Source: Trichuris trichiura (lineage: Eukaryota; Nematoda; Enoplea; Trichinellida; Trichuridae). From it: DNA of 64,000 bases. Shown here piece by piece: positions 9,595 to 21,404 of this stretch. Within the stretch, counting starts at the first letter, position 1, and the number at the start of each line of letters is the position of its first letter. Position numbers and translations under genes: made by a program. The stretch spans positions 1,358,171 through 1,422,170 of the forward strand of contig JBAJFE010000018.1 of the NCBI GenBank assembly GCA_037903355.1, given 5' to 3'. Under the pieces are notes generated by a model. That model saw nothing but the letters and a program-made list of their open reading frames with translations. It was not told the DNA's origin and made no database searches.

Positions 9595-11952
9595 CTAATC
9601 TACGCTTGGACGTTTGTGATAGCCGCTAAGTATTGCTATCAACTCAAGTGCAGTCAAAGATTTCGACTTGTCTCTTTTTGGAACAAGCGACAGCAGTCCA
9701 GCCATTGGCAGTCTGGGGTTGACGCGGATTTTAATCTCACTTATGTTACTGACACTTCGATCAGGAGATCTTTCTAGCAGTTTCGTCGTGTCCAGTATCC
9801 ACTCGTAGTAATTGTCCATTCGCACATAGAATGCTAACGGCTCTTCCTGCTCAGAGCAGTTTGCCGGTCCAAGACTTAAGATTCCAAGGGCGAAGTAGCG
9901 CCCATCGATCTCGCAGAATAAGGGACCTCCTGAGTCTCCCTGAAAGGCGCTATTACAGGGCAGAAGCGTGCTGTAGCTCAATTACAGTGCATGGCATGCT
10001 TCGGTTGTAGTACTCGCGAATGCACAGAGCTCTGGCATTTCGTTCTTCGTAAAAGCATTCAGAAATTGGTACAATTTGTACACGAGTTTGTCTTAATGTC
10101 GTACTGACTGTACCGTCTAAAAATCTTCGATATGTAATTGTCTTTCAACCGCCGCTGTCATAGGCCTACTTTCAGTTCTTCCCCATCCTGCAGCAAAGCA
10201 CTTGTCCAGTATCCTATTCGTCGTGTGCTTCGTTGGTAGACATATTGGGGAAATCTCTTGTGTATAATTCACAGGAGACGTTAGCTTCAACAGCGCGATG
10301 TCATTGTCATCATTGTCGTAGTTGTAAAAGTGAGTAGCGTAATTTCTAACGCGCCTATAAACCCATGCTGGTTCTACGTCCATCATTTCGTGGGCGCCGA
10401 GGATGACGTGCAATTTGCTTGGCGCCAAGTTTTCTGTTCTGAAAGAGAATGCGGCTTGTTATCTCTTGAAAAGAATGTCATTTCAAGCAGTTAAAAAAAA
10501 TCTCTGTCATTAATGCCTACTTTTCAGCAAATGGTCATTTTCCTCAGTTTAGCCTTTGGTTCCTTTTTTAGGCTAACATACAGAAACTAGGCGCAACGCG
10601 CGATATTCGGTTTAAAAATGCGTAACATAATTTTTCACCTGGAAGAAACGCAATGACTTGCTGTTACAACGATGTCCGATTGATTTCCCGAGCCATTGTC
10701 AACCAGGAAGCCATTGCAGGTCGCCTCTGCTGTTTCACTAATTATTATAAATGCCATCCAAGGCAGCGAATTCCGTTTTGCTTCCCAGCCATAAGCAATT
10801 CTATTACGCGTTTCTTTCGGAAACGTTTCCTTCGGAGAAACTGCTGGTATGCCACACGAGCAAACCAAAGTGACCAGCTGAAAGCACCGTATAATCACTG
10901 CTAATCATGTTTTTCAAACTGGCGTGGCAAAAGCACTTTACGGCATTAGTTCTAAACGTTAACTAGCCTACAAACTGCTTTTTTTCAGACTGAAAAACGG
11001 GTCAGTTCGGTAGGTATGCGAAGCACTGATTTTGCAGCGTTCCTGTGTGAAGATTACTGCTAATGACTATTCGGTCAGCCTGATTACAAAACTTTGGTTC
11101 GAATTAATCCCACCCTTGGCCACTACCAGATTTCAGAAGCTATTTATTTTGTCGCCTGTCAGTCCTACAGTAACCTACAAAATGCAGGTTCCTCTTTGGC
11201 AGACAGGCCTTAACGTAACCATAAGACAACTATGCTGACTTAAACTTTGTTGATGGTAAAATAGCGTCGCCTGTAATCTTACTGTCTTACTGATTGGCGC
11301 GTAGCAATGAAAGTCTTACCAGTACGTTAGCAAAACATAGTTCACGTTCAAGGTGCCCAAATCTCTTCTCAATTTAAAATAGAGACGAAATTTGTGTAAC
11401 GTTTGTTATCCGAAATTTAAAAAACGACTTTGCGTTTTTCATATCGCTTCTCCAACTGTGCTGCCACCAAACGAACCATCAATTATACGAGGTGAGCTTA
11501 AGTACATAAAAGTAAAAGCGGCTCGGGGATTAACATTAAGCTAAGCGAAATACATTTTGCATTGTAAGCTTATTGACTCAACGCGGGAAGTCGTACTGCA
11601 GGGAGGAAAAAATGATTTGAAGAACGTAGAAGCGAGAAAAGAAAAGTGAGGATGATTTCATTAGCAGAATCTGATCTATCGCAATTTTTGTATTCCGGCT
11701 TTTGAATGCAACGAATCAATAGAAAGACTACTAAGCTGCTTAAGAAGTTAACGCTGAAAAACAGTTGTTCGCTATTGACGGAAGTAAAAAAATTTCCATG
11801 CAAAGCAATTATGTGCTGGTTGCACTGTACAAGTTTTAGCTGCAGCAGCAAAGGATTGGGTCGTTTGAATAACTACAAAATAAAACTTTGAACACAACCA
11901 TAAATACCGTCGTTGTTAGAAGGATTGAGAATACTGCGCGTTGGAAAAGCAT
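9595..11952 (-). CDS. SP4: secreted S1 serine protease, five exons, 342 aa
   Basis: In reading order the exons are 11952-11908, 10877-10639, 10438-10170, 10116-9986 and 9939-9595. Exon 1 encodes MLFQRAVFSILLTTT, the diverged partner of the SP2 signal exon, with donor ACG|GTATTT. Activation is predicted before IAYG. The triad is His90 (TASHC), Asp141 (DNDIALL) and Ser231 (GDSGGPLFCE). The residue equivalent to 189 is Met, so the S1 pocket is not trypsin-like. The tail ends LIAILSGYHKRPSVD. The 53-nt intron 10169-10117 matches the one in SP2 in length and position. SP4 is the tandem copy of SP2, displaced by about 7.6-7.9 kb, and is paired head to head with SP5. Confidence 0.92.
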
Positions 11953-13273
11953 CTGGAGCCTTCCTTTCGAATAATGAGAACTATTGCCGGCATTTTCTGC
12001 TGCTATTTATTTATCCTTTGTACACGTCTTCAGCGAAAAAGTCAATTCAGCAAAGCTGCGACGTAATGGCTGATTTTTGCAATTACACCTGCGCAGTATG
12101 CGTCCAATAACATTTGCGTCGTTTATGAAAATATCATTAATTACATCTTTCCACTTGCCAGCTTGTCTGCTTTCGCAAATTCGCGCTCAGCGTAGTTGAC
12201 TTTCGTTCGATGTCAATTTGGTTGAGAAAATCTAAGCAATCAAAAAACTACGTGCTAAAAGAAGTTCTAAATAAACGATGAACCCCCTTTTGTCAGCCAT
12301 GTTTGAAAAGTGAACGATATTTTTGAGGGGAGCAGACTGTAGCGACATTAAGTGACGGTATGTCGGACTGACTAATCCAAAGTATTCCATTAGTTCATTT
12401 TTATTTCATTAGTTCAGTTAAACAATGAACAGTCGTTTTTTAATGTGCACATGCCTGCAGCAGCTCTGCGTGCGATATTGGCTTTAAAAATGCGTAATGT
12501 AATTCTTTACCTGAAAGCGTCGCAATGAGTCGCTGTTAAGAATATGTCAAACTTATTTCAGACACAAGATGTTCGGCTGAAATTCACCCGCATGAAAGAG
12601 ATTCGTCAACTTGCGCAATGGAAGAAACTTTTTGAATTTCAAGCTTACTGGTGAGAATTTTTTCGCATCTGCTTGTTATATAGGCGTCAATGAAGGGGCT
12701 TGTATCATTTTATAAAAGAATTTCATTGATGTGCGTTACCCGCTAAAGGGATTAGGCATTGTAACATTTCCTTAGTCGTTCAGTGTACCCACACAGTTCT
12801 GTTTACGTGAGTTCAAAGGAAGAACCAACAAGCTTGCCAAAGTTGGCTGGAGAAGTTTGATCCACATTGGCTCAACCCGCAGTAATGCCCATCCGTTTGC
12901 CTTGTAGCAATGATGTCATGCACAATATTGAGCCGACGGCACTTTTCTTTCCAAAATTTCTCTTTCAGCAGCGCGCTCTAATAAACAAAATCTTCTTTGA
13001 TCTCCCATTGAACAAACAACGTGAAATAAAGACGCTGACGTTGATAGAGTGTACACTTCTTAAGTAACTATTTGAATTTGTCCAACTAAGCCTTACAACG
13101 TCAGAGTGGCCATTCAGATCCGCTTACTCCTTACTACTCGAGTACTCGCACTCGTCAGCTAACAATTACAACGCAAATACGTATGCGCTTAAAGTTTATC
13201 CCTCTTCCGCACAGCGGTAGAAAAGACGTATAAAAGTTAGTGGATATTATGCTAATGATCATCTGACGCAGCC
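11953..13273. promoter_or_regulatory. Shared head-to-head intergenic region of SP4 and SP5
   Basis: This 1321-nt region is the tandem copy of 4388-5813 with many conserved blocks. On the SP4 side an ATAAATAAATAG element and a GAAGACGTGTACA block are shared with SP2. On the SP5 side a TATA box and ATGATCAT element are shared with SP3. ORFs here, such as 12867-13067, are not conserved between the copies and are rejected as genes. Confidence 0.6.
13229..13236 (+). promoter_or_regulatory. TATA box of SP5
   Basis: TATAAAAG follows GACG, 45 nt before the ATG at 13274. This is the identical context and spacing seen in SP3. Confidence 0.7.
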
Positions 13274-14998
13274 ATGGCATCATGGACAGATAAACTGTAT
13301 CAAAGAATGGCAATGCTCATTGCAGCTGCGATGGTAGGACGATTCATTATTATGGATTAAGTATTTTTGTTATCTAAAGCTGCATTACGGTTTATCCTAA
13401 GCAGTATGCAGGAACAAAGAGTGATACTTAACGAAGGGGCCTACACAACTGCTGCTGCGTTGTCTCAGTCTTTAAAAATTGAATGTTGAGCCTACGCACT
13501 TCTGTTTACTGGACTTGCGTAGATGTACTTTTCTAAACTGAGGACGACTTTGACGTAAACGCGTTTTGTAATGCTGGAATAAATCTGATATCAATTGCAG
13601 ATAGTTCATATTGTTCAATCCTGCGGGACTCCCGCCATACGTCCTTTCAAGAGACCGCCAAAAGCATCGAGTAACAGAATAGTTAACGGCTGGGAAGCAA
13701 AGCCACATTCTTTGCCTTGGATGGTATTGATAGTGGTAACCTATGGGCAGAAGTTCCTCACATGCTCCGGTTTCCTGATTGAAAATGGAATGAAAAATGA
13801 AACGGACATCGTCCTAACCGCTTCGCACTGTCTCCATTTTGAGTAAGCAACGTCGTTCGAACCTTAACTAGCTACCTTGCAAATATTTTTTATATTATCC
13901 CTCTGTACTATTCTTTTGGGTCTGTTATGAAAACCTGAATTCCTAAACCTAACTGCCTTCTCCTGTCCCTTACCGCAAGCGTACACCGCCTATTGTTAAA
14001 TGAGAACTGGAGAGGAATAACACGCACGTAGTCCTCGTGTTTAGGCTTAGGCTTAGGACTACACCAATTGTGAAAAGCAGGAGGAAGCATTTAAAAACGT
14101 AGTAACTGAAGACCGTTGCGCTGGAGCCTATCCGCTCTACTATTTTCCTTATTCAAACTTCAGCTGTTTGTAGAGGCAAGTATCAACCGCCCGGAAACAT
14201 TTTGGTATTTCTTGGTGTGCACAACATAAAAGATGCGGTGTATAGGACTCATCGACGAACTTGGAACTACGTTACTCATTTTACAAAGTCATTTGGTGAG
14301 GAAAACGACATAGCGATGGTTCGAATGGTCAGACCAGTCGTGTTCAGCAGCCGTGTTTCTCCACTCTGTTTGCCTGAGGGTGAAATCCCGGATATGGAAA
14401 ACAAAAAATGCTTCGCTGCTGGCTGGGGAAGAACCGAACGTGACTTGCTTATCAGTCATTAGTAAGATATACTTTTATTAATTTGTTCTAGAGAATACAA
14501 CCAGCTCGGTGTTAAAAACGACTCGCTTAGTCTTCCTGCCGAATGACTTGTGCAAATCGTTCGTAAAAATAGAAAGAGAGCTCTGTGTTGGACAGCATTA
14601 TAAGGATTACAACACATGCCACGTAATCGAAAGATAGAAGCAAGATGTTACGTCACATCAAGCTTTTTCAGGGAGACTCGGGTAGCCCGCTATTTTGCGA
14701 AATTGATGGCCGTTACGTTGCCTTTGGAATACTCAGTAGTGGCCCAGTTAACTGTACTGAAAATATCCCCTCAAGTTACACCAGACTGAGTGCATACAGG
14801 GATTGGATCAACAGCTCAATGGAAGAGCTTCGTAAAGCTCCATACCAGGCGGAACATACGCATGAACAAGGTACACTTTACATACCGAAGAGAACAAGAC
14901 TGCCAGGAATGCTCTGGTCTGGAGGTCAACAGGAGCTTATAGATGGCAGTTCGTTCATTGCACTCTTGAGTGGATATCACAAACGTCGCCCCGTCTGA
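13274..14998 (+). CDS. SP5: secreted S1 serine protease, five exons, 346 aa
   Basis: The exons are 13274-13333, 13601-13842, 14174-14454, 14492-14622 and 14672-14998. The signal exon encodes MASWTDKLYQRMAMLIAAAM. Activation is predicted before IVNG. The triad is His96 (TASHC), Asp146 (ENDIAMVR) and Ser241 (GDSGSPLFCE). The residue equivalent to 189 is Asn. Exon 2 is nearly the same as in SP3, while exon 3 is more diverged around residues 115-141. The intron after residue 194 has a weak donor, GTCATT, where SP3 has GTAATT. Skipping it would bring a stop after LLISH, so expression should be checked. The tail ends LSGYHKRRPV. This is the last intact gene of the array. Confidence 0.88.
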
Positions 14999-17104
14999 AA
15001 AAGTGAACTATTTCTTCACTGATGGCGTTGGTTGTTTCAAAGCTCAACTTGATGACATCAGCAAGGATAAAAATTATTTAATGGCTTAATGAAGCCTGAA
15101 TCCCTGAGCTGAACTGAATTAAAGTTTGCTTGGATCATTTGCATAACAACTGTTCTTTCTTGATATTGCTACTAAACAAAGCGGAGTTGTAATCTGAAAT
15201 AACGACTACTCAGCGAATCACCTATTTAAACTTATCGTTTACCAATAAAAATATACTTTAGCGTAATTGTGGCTGTTATCCTTATGTGAGAATTTTGTAC
15301 TGGGCACTTTACGAGCTGGTACAAGGGGATAGGATGCTGACACTGGTGTGGGCATCCTGCGTATGTAGAAGAGCAATAATAGACAAGCGAATACAGTATA
15401 AAAAGGTGATAAGCGGCTTCGAAGAAGGTGGATTTTCAAGACTGCGCAGCCGAGCCGACCATTATGCTCTCTATACTGCGTAAGATCGAACGTCAATTCT
15501 GGTTGCGCTAACCTTCTCTGTGGAGCCGCATACCGTTGTATATTATTCAAAATTTAATGCCAATAGATTGTTTGTGTCGAGAAAGTTCAAACAAAACCAA
15601 TCAGTGCCATGAAAACGTCAAGAATTAGGGCCTTAGCCGCTACGACGGCATACTGTAAACCTGTTAGCCACCCCGTTCTACCTCAGACGGGCCCTAAGCC
15701 CAAGCAAGAGACGTTTATTCTGGCTTAGGGTTAGCTAAGAAAACAACAGAATCGTCAGTATTATTGTAAGTTAAATCAGAACGGAATAGCCGCCGCGCTT
15801 GCCAGAATGGAACCTGCATTCTTTAGGTGGCAGGCCAGCTTAGAAAGATGCCTCAAAAGCTTTTCTTTTTGGATGAACGACGGCACTGCGGAAGTCTTCA
15901 TCTAACCTTTTTACCGAAGCGAGAGTAACACTTAGGCTTGGGGTTAATTTGGTTATCTGAGCAAAAAATATGCATTACTTTCCATATGAAGTTCGAACGA
16001 GCGTCAAACGCAGAAAGGGAAATAACAACAGAAATTTTTGGGGCTTAAGCAAAGCTACAGCTTATAAGAAAAAACAGCGCCCATTTTCTTGCTGCAGCAA
16101 ATGAGCGAAGAATAGCGGCTATGTAAAGCCCTCTCGTTCGGCATTGATGTCGGCGTTTCACTTGTGTTCAACCACAGATAACTCAGTAAGGATTATGCTT
16201 GCCTAATTTCCAACGGCATGAAGTCCGCGAATAAGGTCGTACACAAAGTGTACATCCGCTTGTCGGAAAGGAGTATCAACGTTTAATCTCACCGTTCCTA
16301 ATCCTAAGCGGAAATCAGGCTGAGTAATCCCAGGACGTCGTTGAATATTCCCAGTGAAGAAATTGTTTTGTCGACAACGTTATTGCAGGCATCCGTAGCT
16401 TAGTGCTAGAAGTACTACACCGCCGATAAATGAAATTCCTCTTCTAGCAGCTCTGTCATAAGTCAAATGCTCATTTTTAACCAACTGAGCAACGTGAGAA
16501 GGACAGGTATCCGAAAAATAGCAGCAAAGGGCGGACATTTACTCTTTGAACCTGCAAATCTTTCACACCTTTCTCAGGATTGTTTTCCATGTCTAAGATC
16601 TCTTATACGTGACAGCCAACGCCTCCTTTGTTACTGAAGGTAATTTTGAATGATATCCTTATTTTTTCCCTTAGTCAAGAGCAGGTTCTGTTGTACTTGT
16701 TTGAGTTGGGCTTACTCGCAAACACACCGTAGACTTTTCTGTCTCAAAGAAGGGAAAATTAAAAAACTGCAATTTTACGGAAGGCGCTGTTCTTTCAAGT
16801 TCTGTCATTCACCTTTCATCCCACTGTGCTTGACTCGCTCTGTACGAGTAGATGTTCAATTAAAAAAGCGTTGAAGCATACATGACCTAAATTTCATGAT
16901 TAAAATCCAGACTTTGCGGCAGACCGCACGTATAATGATTAGAATGAAAGATTTCTAATACGGAACCTGCGAATCAGTACGTATTGTTTGCGTACAAACG
17001 CGAAGTTGTTTTAAGCGTTTTTCTTGCAACTTTTGCCGTTGCTTAGGTTTTGCTCCGTTTGAAAGCTTCTGCCAACAAGTTACCGTTTTTTACAAGGAAC
17101 GATA
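14999..17104. other. Array boundary: gene-free spacer with decayed protease flank
   Basis: No complete gene was recognised in 2.1 kb. The segment 15781-15988 is alignable with 9331-9536, the flank just beyond the SP4 3' end: both run from CGGAATA through GCCAGAA-GGAACCTGCATT to GCAAAAAATA-GCATTACTT. Homology stops where the protease coding sequence should begin, so a third minus-strand copy appears to have been lost. A TATA box (TATAAAAA, 15397-15404) lies upstream of an ATG near 15464 that is followed by a possible donor, but no downstream exon was found. Confidence 0.5.
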
Positions 17105-18999
17105 ATGGAAGCGACCACATGCGATGGTGTTGCAGAGTTGGCAACATTGGTAACCAACTCGAAATTCCTTTACGACACGGTGAATGACTAAAATGTCCTG
17201 TTTCGAGAAAGCGTTGTTCTCTGACGATATCTTCTTGCAGATTGTTAGGGTAGTTTTTGACGGGGCGGCATTGACTGTTCAATGGATGCCCAGCGAAGGA
17301 TCCCGGATCGGCGGCGAATCGTGAGATGTTTCGTCGACGTTTCGGCTTTACAATTAACTTTTGTTTAGTAGCGATGCTGAGGGATTGTTTAACAGAAATT
17401 TGTTGGTAGGCTCCCTTGATGGATTGTTGAAGGTCTGCGAAGCTACAGTGCCTGGGCCAGCTTACGACGAATACTACTGCTCTACAGACCCATTGCGGGT
17501 TGTTAAGGCAGTAACGGTAAACTGCGAAATCAATCGAGCTCGCTATATGCCACGGAAACCAAATATTGTGGCAGTGAAGTGTCAGACTCCCGAAGTTGTT
17601 GTTGTCAACCTTGACAGTGCTCCGTCCTGTCTAGGTTGGTTGCCCTTTTGTCTAACGTTCAAATCCTACTATTTCCGCTGTGTTAATCTTAGCTCTAAGC
17701 TAATTGCCCGTTCTGAGTTTGGTATTTGCATGCTACCATACGAGTTTGTCTGTGTATATACCGACTGTAACTTTTGAAGAGTCCGAACAGTTGATCGTTG
17801 AAGAACTCGGTAGTGCGAATTCGGTGAAACTGAACGGCCATTCCGATGAGGGCTTCGGCCTTTCTTGGAACCAAACACATGCGGGATATTTGCTATCAGG
17901 CGCCAATGACGGAACTGTGTGCGTATGGGATGTTAGCAAAGCAATGGAAAGCGAATCCGCTCGCACTCCCATCCATAAATGGAACAGATGCACGGCTCCT
18001 GTAAATGACGTCACTTGGAATATGAAAGATGCATCGGTATTTGCCTATGTAGCTGACGATGGCCGATTGATCTTGTAAGTACCTGAATATGTATATTATT
18101 CGAATCGGCATTTTTCTGCTTGTTCTACGCAATATTTCTTCTACAGGGAAGACATACGTGTTAGTGGCGAAAAATCATTGGCAACTGTAAAAGCACACGA
18201 TGGTCAAAAAGTTCTTTCCGTAGCATTTAATCCCGAAAATGCGTACATTCTACTGACGGGATCGAGTAAAGGCGTAAGTTTACTTTAGACTTATTTAGGA
18301 AGATTTTTCCTACCCGTACAGTGGTCGTCGTCATTTTTTAAAGGCATTGTTTGCTTCAGGATATAAAAGTTTGGGATACGCGCAAGCTTCAGGAGGAAGT
18401 ACACTGGATCGAATGCGAAGAAGAAAAAGAAATATTCAGGGTAATAACGTTTGCACTTTGCTCTCATTTTCATTATCCATTTTGTTTTAGCTTGAGTGGT
18501 GTCCCGCCAAAGAGAGCGTGTTTGCCGCGGGCGATACGGGCGCAGATATTACTCTATACGATTTATCGTACTTTCGCATTATGTTTTTTTTTAACTTTGT
18601 GTTCTCTTCGCCATTATTTTTGCAGGAAAATTGGCGATGAAATCGACGATGTTACGACGGAATACGGCGGCGCAGAAAAGATCGTGAGACTTCTCGCCAG
18701 ACTTCCCGGAAAACGATTTGCTTACTGTACACGCCTTGTATTCTAGTTTACCCACAAGTTTCACGTTAGCGAAATCAGCGATATTTCCTGGGATGAGGAA
18801 ATCCCATGGTTGATTGCTTCGGTGTGCGAAGGCTGGGTGTGCACCCTGTGGAAAATCGTAATTCTCCTTTTGTCTAACCAAAGTACGCGAAAAGCAAAAA
18901 ATCTTTTAGACGGGAGATATATACAAGGATGACGATTCCAATGTATCAATAAGTGACTCCGAGTTGAATTCAATGTTGGAAATGAGTTCCGAAGAGTAA
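17105..18999 (+). CDS. RBBP4: Divergent RBBP4/RbAp48-type WD40 histone-binding protein, ten exons, 419 aa
   Basis: The exons are 17105-17179, 17241-17320, 17369-17634, 17780-18074, 18147-18273, 18360-18440, 18491-18567, 18626-18683, 18747-18857 and 18910-18999. All phases join in frame. Landmarks run in the family order: FLYDT then ALTVQWMP (N-terminal histone-binding helix and first strand), VNRARYMP-type INRARYMPRKP, GHSDEGFGLSWN, VCVWDVSK, SVFAYVADDGRLI, FNPENAYILLTGSS, KVWDTRKL, LYDLSKIGDEID, ISDISWDEEIPWLIASV, and an acidic end. The length is close to the usual 425 aa of RBBP4. In its family this protein bridges histones H3/H4 to NuRD, PRC2, Sin3 and CAF-1 in the nucleus. Here many normally invariant residues differ, including the Pro-Pro of the PP loop, so it is probably a fast-evolving paralogue. 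One uncertain boundary is the GTTGGT donor at 17635. Confidence 0.9.
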
Positions 19000-20099
19000 A
19001 TTCGAAGTGTCGATCATCAATAATGCAAAGGTTTGAAGAAACGGTTTCTAGTTTTCATCAGCAGTGCTATTCTTCTTCTTGTGCATTTATCAGCTGTCTA
19101 TTGTTTCCATTTTGTAAATTTTTTTAATGCATGCATTATATTCGGGTGTTTCACCTCTGTAGCAATGAACACGTCGTGACCAGTTCGTTTCTTCCTTTTT
19201 TGCCTGCATCATGCATAACACACCTCTAAGGGCTTTTGCTTTAAAACCAACCCAACAGTAGTCCCGCATTGTCTGTTCATATTTTGAAGCCAAATTATGT
19301 CATAATTTTACAATCAATTCTGAAAACGGAATGTCATTTCTGCGACTGTGAATAAGCGAAAGACAGCATTGAAAGAAAACGAGCTTCTCTCTTACCTTAG
19401 TAATCCAGCGAATATTGCTTTATGCTAATTTCAGCGTTTGTGGACTGCGTGGGGGAGAAAACACGAGTAGATAGATAGATATAGATACATATATAATTCA
19501 AAGGAAGAAAGGTAGATATAATAGTGACACTTGATGATCGTCATTCATTATATCTTTCTATATAGACATAATTGTTGGGCTTATACCTTAGATATAGCCC
19601 GCTAATCACATAGCTACCTACTGTGCCTTTATCTTTCTCAGTTGTTGCGCCCTTGCTTCTCAGCTTAGCTACACACACCTTTCTTTTTCACCTTTACTCT
19701 CCGCACGTTTATATCGCCATCTGTATTACTCTGCTAAGTAAAAGTCTAACAATAATGAATGACGATCATCAAGTATCGAAGATGGGCACTGACTGGTGGT
19801 TTCTCATAGGCGTGTTAAGGTTATCAGCAGAGCTGAACTGTTGCAGTGTACCTCTGTACGAGAATTGCAAAAGTGCGTATGTTCACTTCAAACTGAGATC
19901 GCGTAGACTGCGTCGAAAATCATTTCTTAGTTCACGAAGTGGGAAAAGAACGCATATTAAGCGGATTGGCCTTTTATTGAGCAGAAATGTAAATTTTAGA
20001 ACAGCGGCTTTTATGCATTGTATTTATAGCTAGAACGTTGCGCTAACTGTGCAGTAAAAGCGTACGAGTTTAACAACACGCCGTCCTATAAAATACAAT
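19000..20099. other. Spacer with an inverted-repeat pair
   Basis: The segment ACACTTGATGATCGTCATTC near 19527-19546 recurs inverted near 19757-19777 (GAATGACGATCATCAAGT). The two sides lie about 200 nt apart, with GATA-rich tracts beside the left arm. This looks like a degraded foldback element. ORFs here have no recognisable product. Confidence 0.5.
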
Positions 20100-21398
20100 T
20101 CACAAACGTGCTCTTCTAAGTATAGTTAATGCTTTTAATTCTTTTTCTTCTTCTTTTGTCGGCTTCATCCCCTCGGGAAGGTCTTCTTTACGGGCTGCAA
20201 GTGCATCTCTGTCCTGCTCAGCAGGCGACATCGTTAAGTGCTTTGGTATGGACGGCAAATACTTGTCAGGACAAAATGGTTGCCCGCTCTGGAATATTAC
20301 AAACTTTTCCACATCCTTCTCTATCGGTATTGGATCACAACTAATTGGCAAGTGAAAGTCTCTCCAGGAAGGATAATACTTGCACGCAATTTTCCAAGCC
20401 GCGTAGACAAGTCTTTCCAAGCCAACTGCACGTAATGCATCAGTGTCTTTGTCGTCGTAGATAATTGCCAAATATGGGCGCTCAGCTTGCGGATAGGATA
20501 ACCATACATCCAAGGCTGCGAACAAGTTGCGTCGATCAGGCAACCAACGATCCAGGTATAAAATGGGAAAAACCGTCCCATTCAATAAGAAATCGAGGAT
20601 AAGCTTCATGCCAGTCAATTTGGCCATTTTTAGTAACTCCATTGCTGAGCGGTATACTCGGCTAACTAACTCAATTTTAGTCGCGCCAGCAATGGCGAAA
20701 AACAGAGCTCTTCTTAACAACAAGCTTCTTTCCATTACTATGTTAATATATGCGGCGTGTTTGTAAGGGATTACCAACGTGGACAGAGCCCACGGATCTT
20801 TCAGCAGGACTGCGAAAGCTTTCACTTTTTCAGCGCACCATTTATCGTAATTTGCTTCATTTGGACATTTCTCCATTAGCAGAGCGTACATGCACATTAT
20901 AACGTGCATTTCTGTGTAATTCACTAAACTCAGCTTAGATAGCGAGGTTCGAAAGTAGTCCTTATGCTCCAACATGAAGCTCTCAACGTCTTTCAAGCTG
21001 GTTAGGTCGACAAAGTGGAAAACGTACCAATCTGGCCGACCTCCTCCAAAAGGCATCAGAGCGTGTGCCCCAGACATTATCCACGTAAGCAATTCCGAGT
21101 TTATAGTAGCGAAATAACCTGCAGCTGCAGCCAGTCGTACCATTTCATTGCGTAATTCACTTTTCGCACATCTGAACACATAAACAACTTGCCGGGATTG
21201 AGGGAGAAAACGCTGCTGACGCTCCATAAACTCAGCATCAATTGTTGCTTTATTTGCAGGTCCCTTGATTTCATAATCATCAGCGGTTACAACATGTTCC
21301 TCTTTCTTGCAGGGCAGTTTTCTCGTTAAAACTTCATGCAGAATTTCTTCGTCGGATAAACTAGGGTCTTTCCAGTCGTTCGTCACGGAATCCGCCAT
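20100..21398 (-). CDS. Orphan intronless gene, about 432 aa, unrecognised
   Basis: A long uninterrupted frame, unusual in this exon-poor locus, is open to 21461 (453 codons). I place the start at the second Met (21398, MADSVTNDWKD). A TATATAAA box lies 54 nt before it, and the diverged copy of this flank has a stop within the extra 21 codons. No signal peptide or zinc motif is seen. The protein looks helix-rich with Leu/Ala-heavy middle segments (for example LLLRRALFFAIAGAT), a GGGRPDWYVF stretch near residue 123, and a charged Lys/Glu-rich C-terminus. I do not recognise a family. The intronless state could mean a retrocopy or a captured foreign gene. An endogenised RNA-virus nucleoprotein-like origin is only a guess from its size and helical look. 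Confidence 0.75.
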   Translation of the reverse strand: MADSVTNDWKDPSLSDEEILHEVLTRKLPCKKEEHVVTADDYEIKGPANKATIDAEFMERQQRFLPQSRQVVYVFRCAKSELRNEMVRLAAAAGYFATINSELLTWIMSGAHALMPFGGGRPDWYVFHFVDLTSLKDVESFMLEHKDYFRTSLSKLSLVNYTEMHVIMCMYALLMEKCPNEANYDKWCAEKVKAFAVLLKDPWALSTLVIPYKHAAYINIVMERSLLLRRALFFAIAGATKIELVSRVYRSAMELLKMAKLTGMKLILDFLLNGTVFPILYLDRWLPDRRNLFAALDVWLSYPQAERPYLAIIYDDKDTDALRAVGLERLVYAAWKIACKYYPSWRDFHLPISCDPIPIEKDVEKFVIFQSGQPFCPDKYLPSIPKHLTMSPAEQDRDALAARKEDLPEGMKPTKEEEKELKALTILRRARL

Positions 21399-21404
21399 CT
21401 CCTG

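Noticed and set aside
16390..16470. tRNA-like stretch with a TAGCTTAGTGC A-box-like motif
   Set aside because: No acceptor-stem pairing and no convincing B box.
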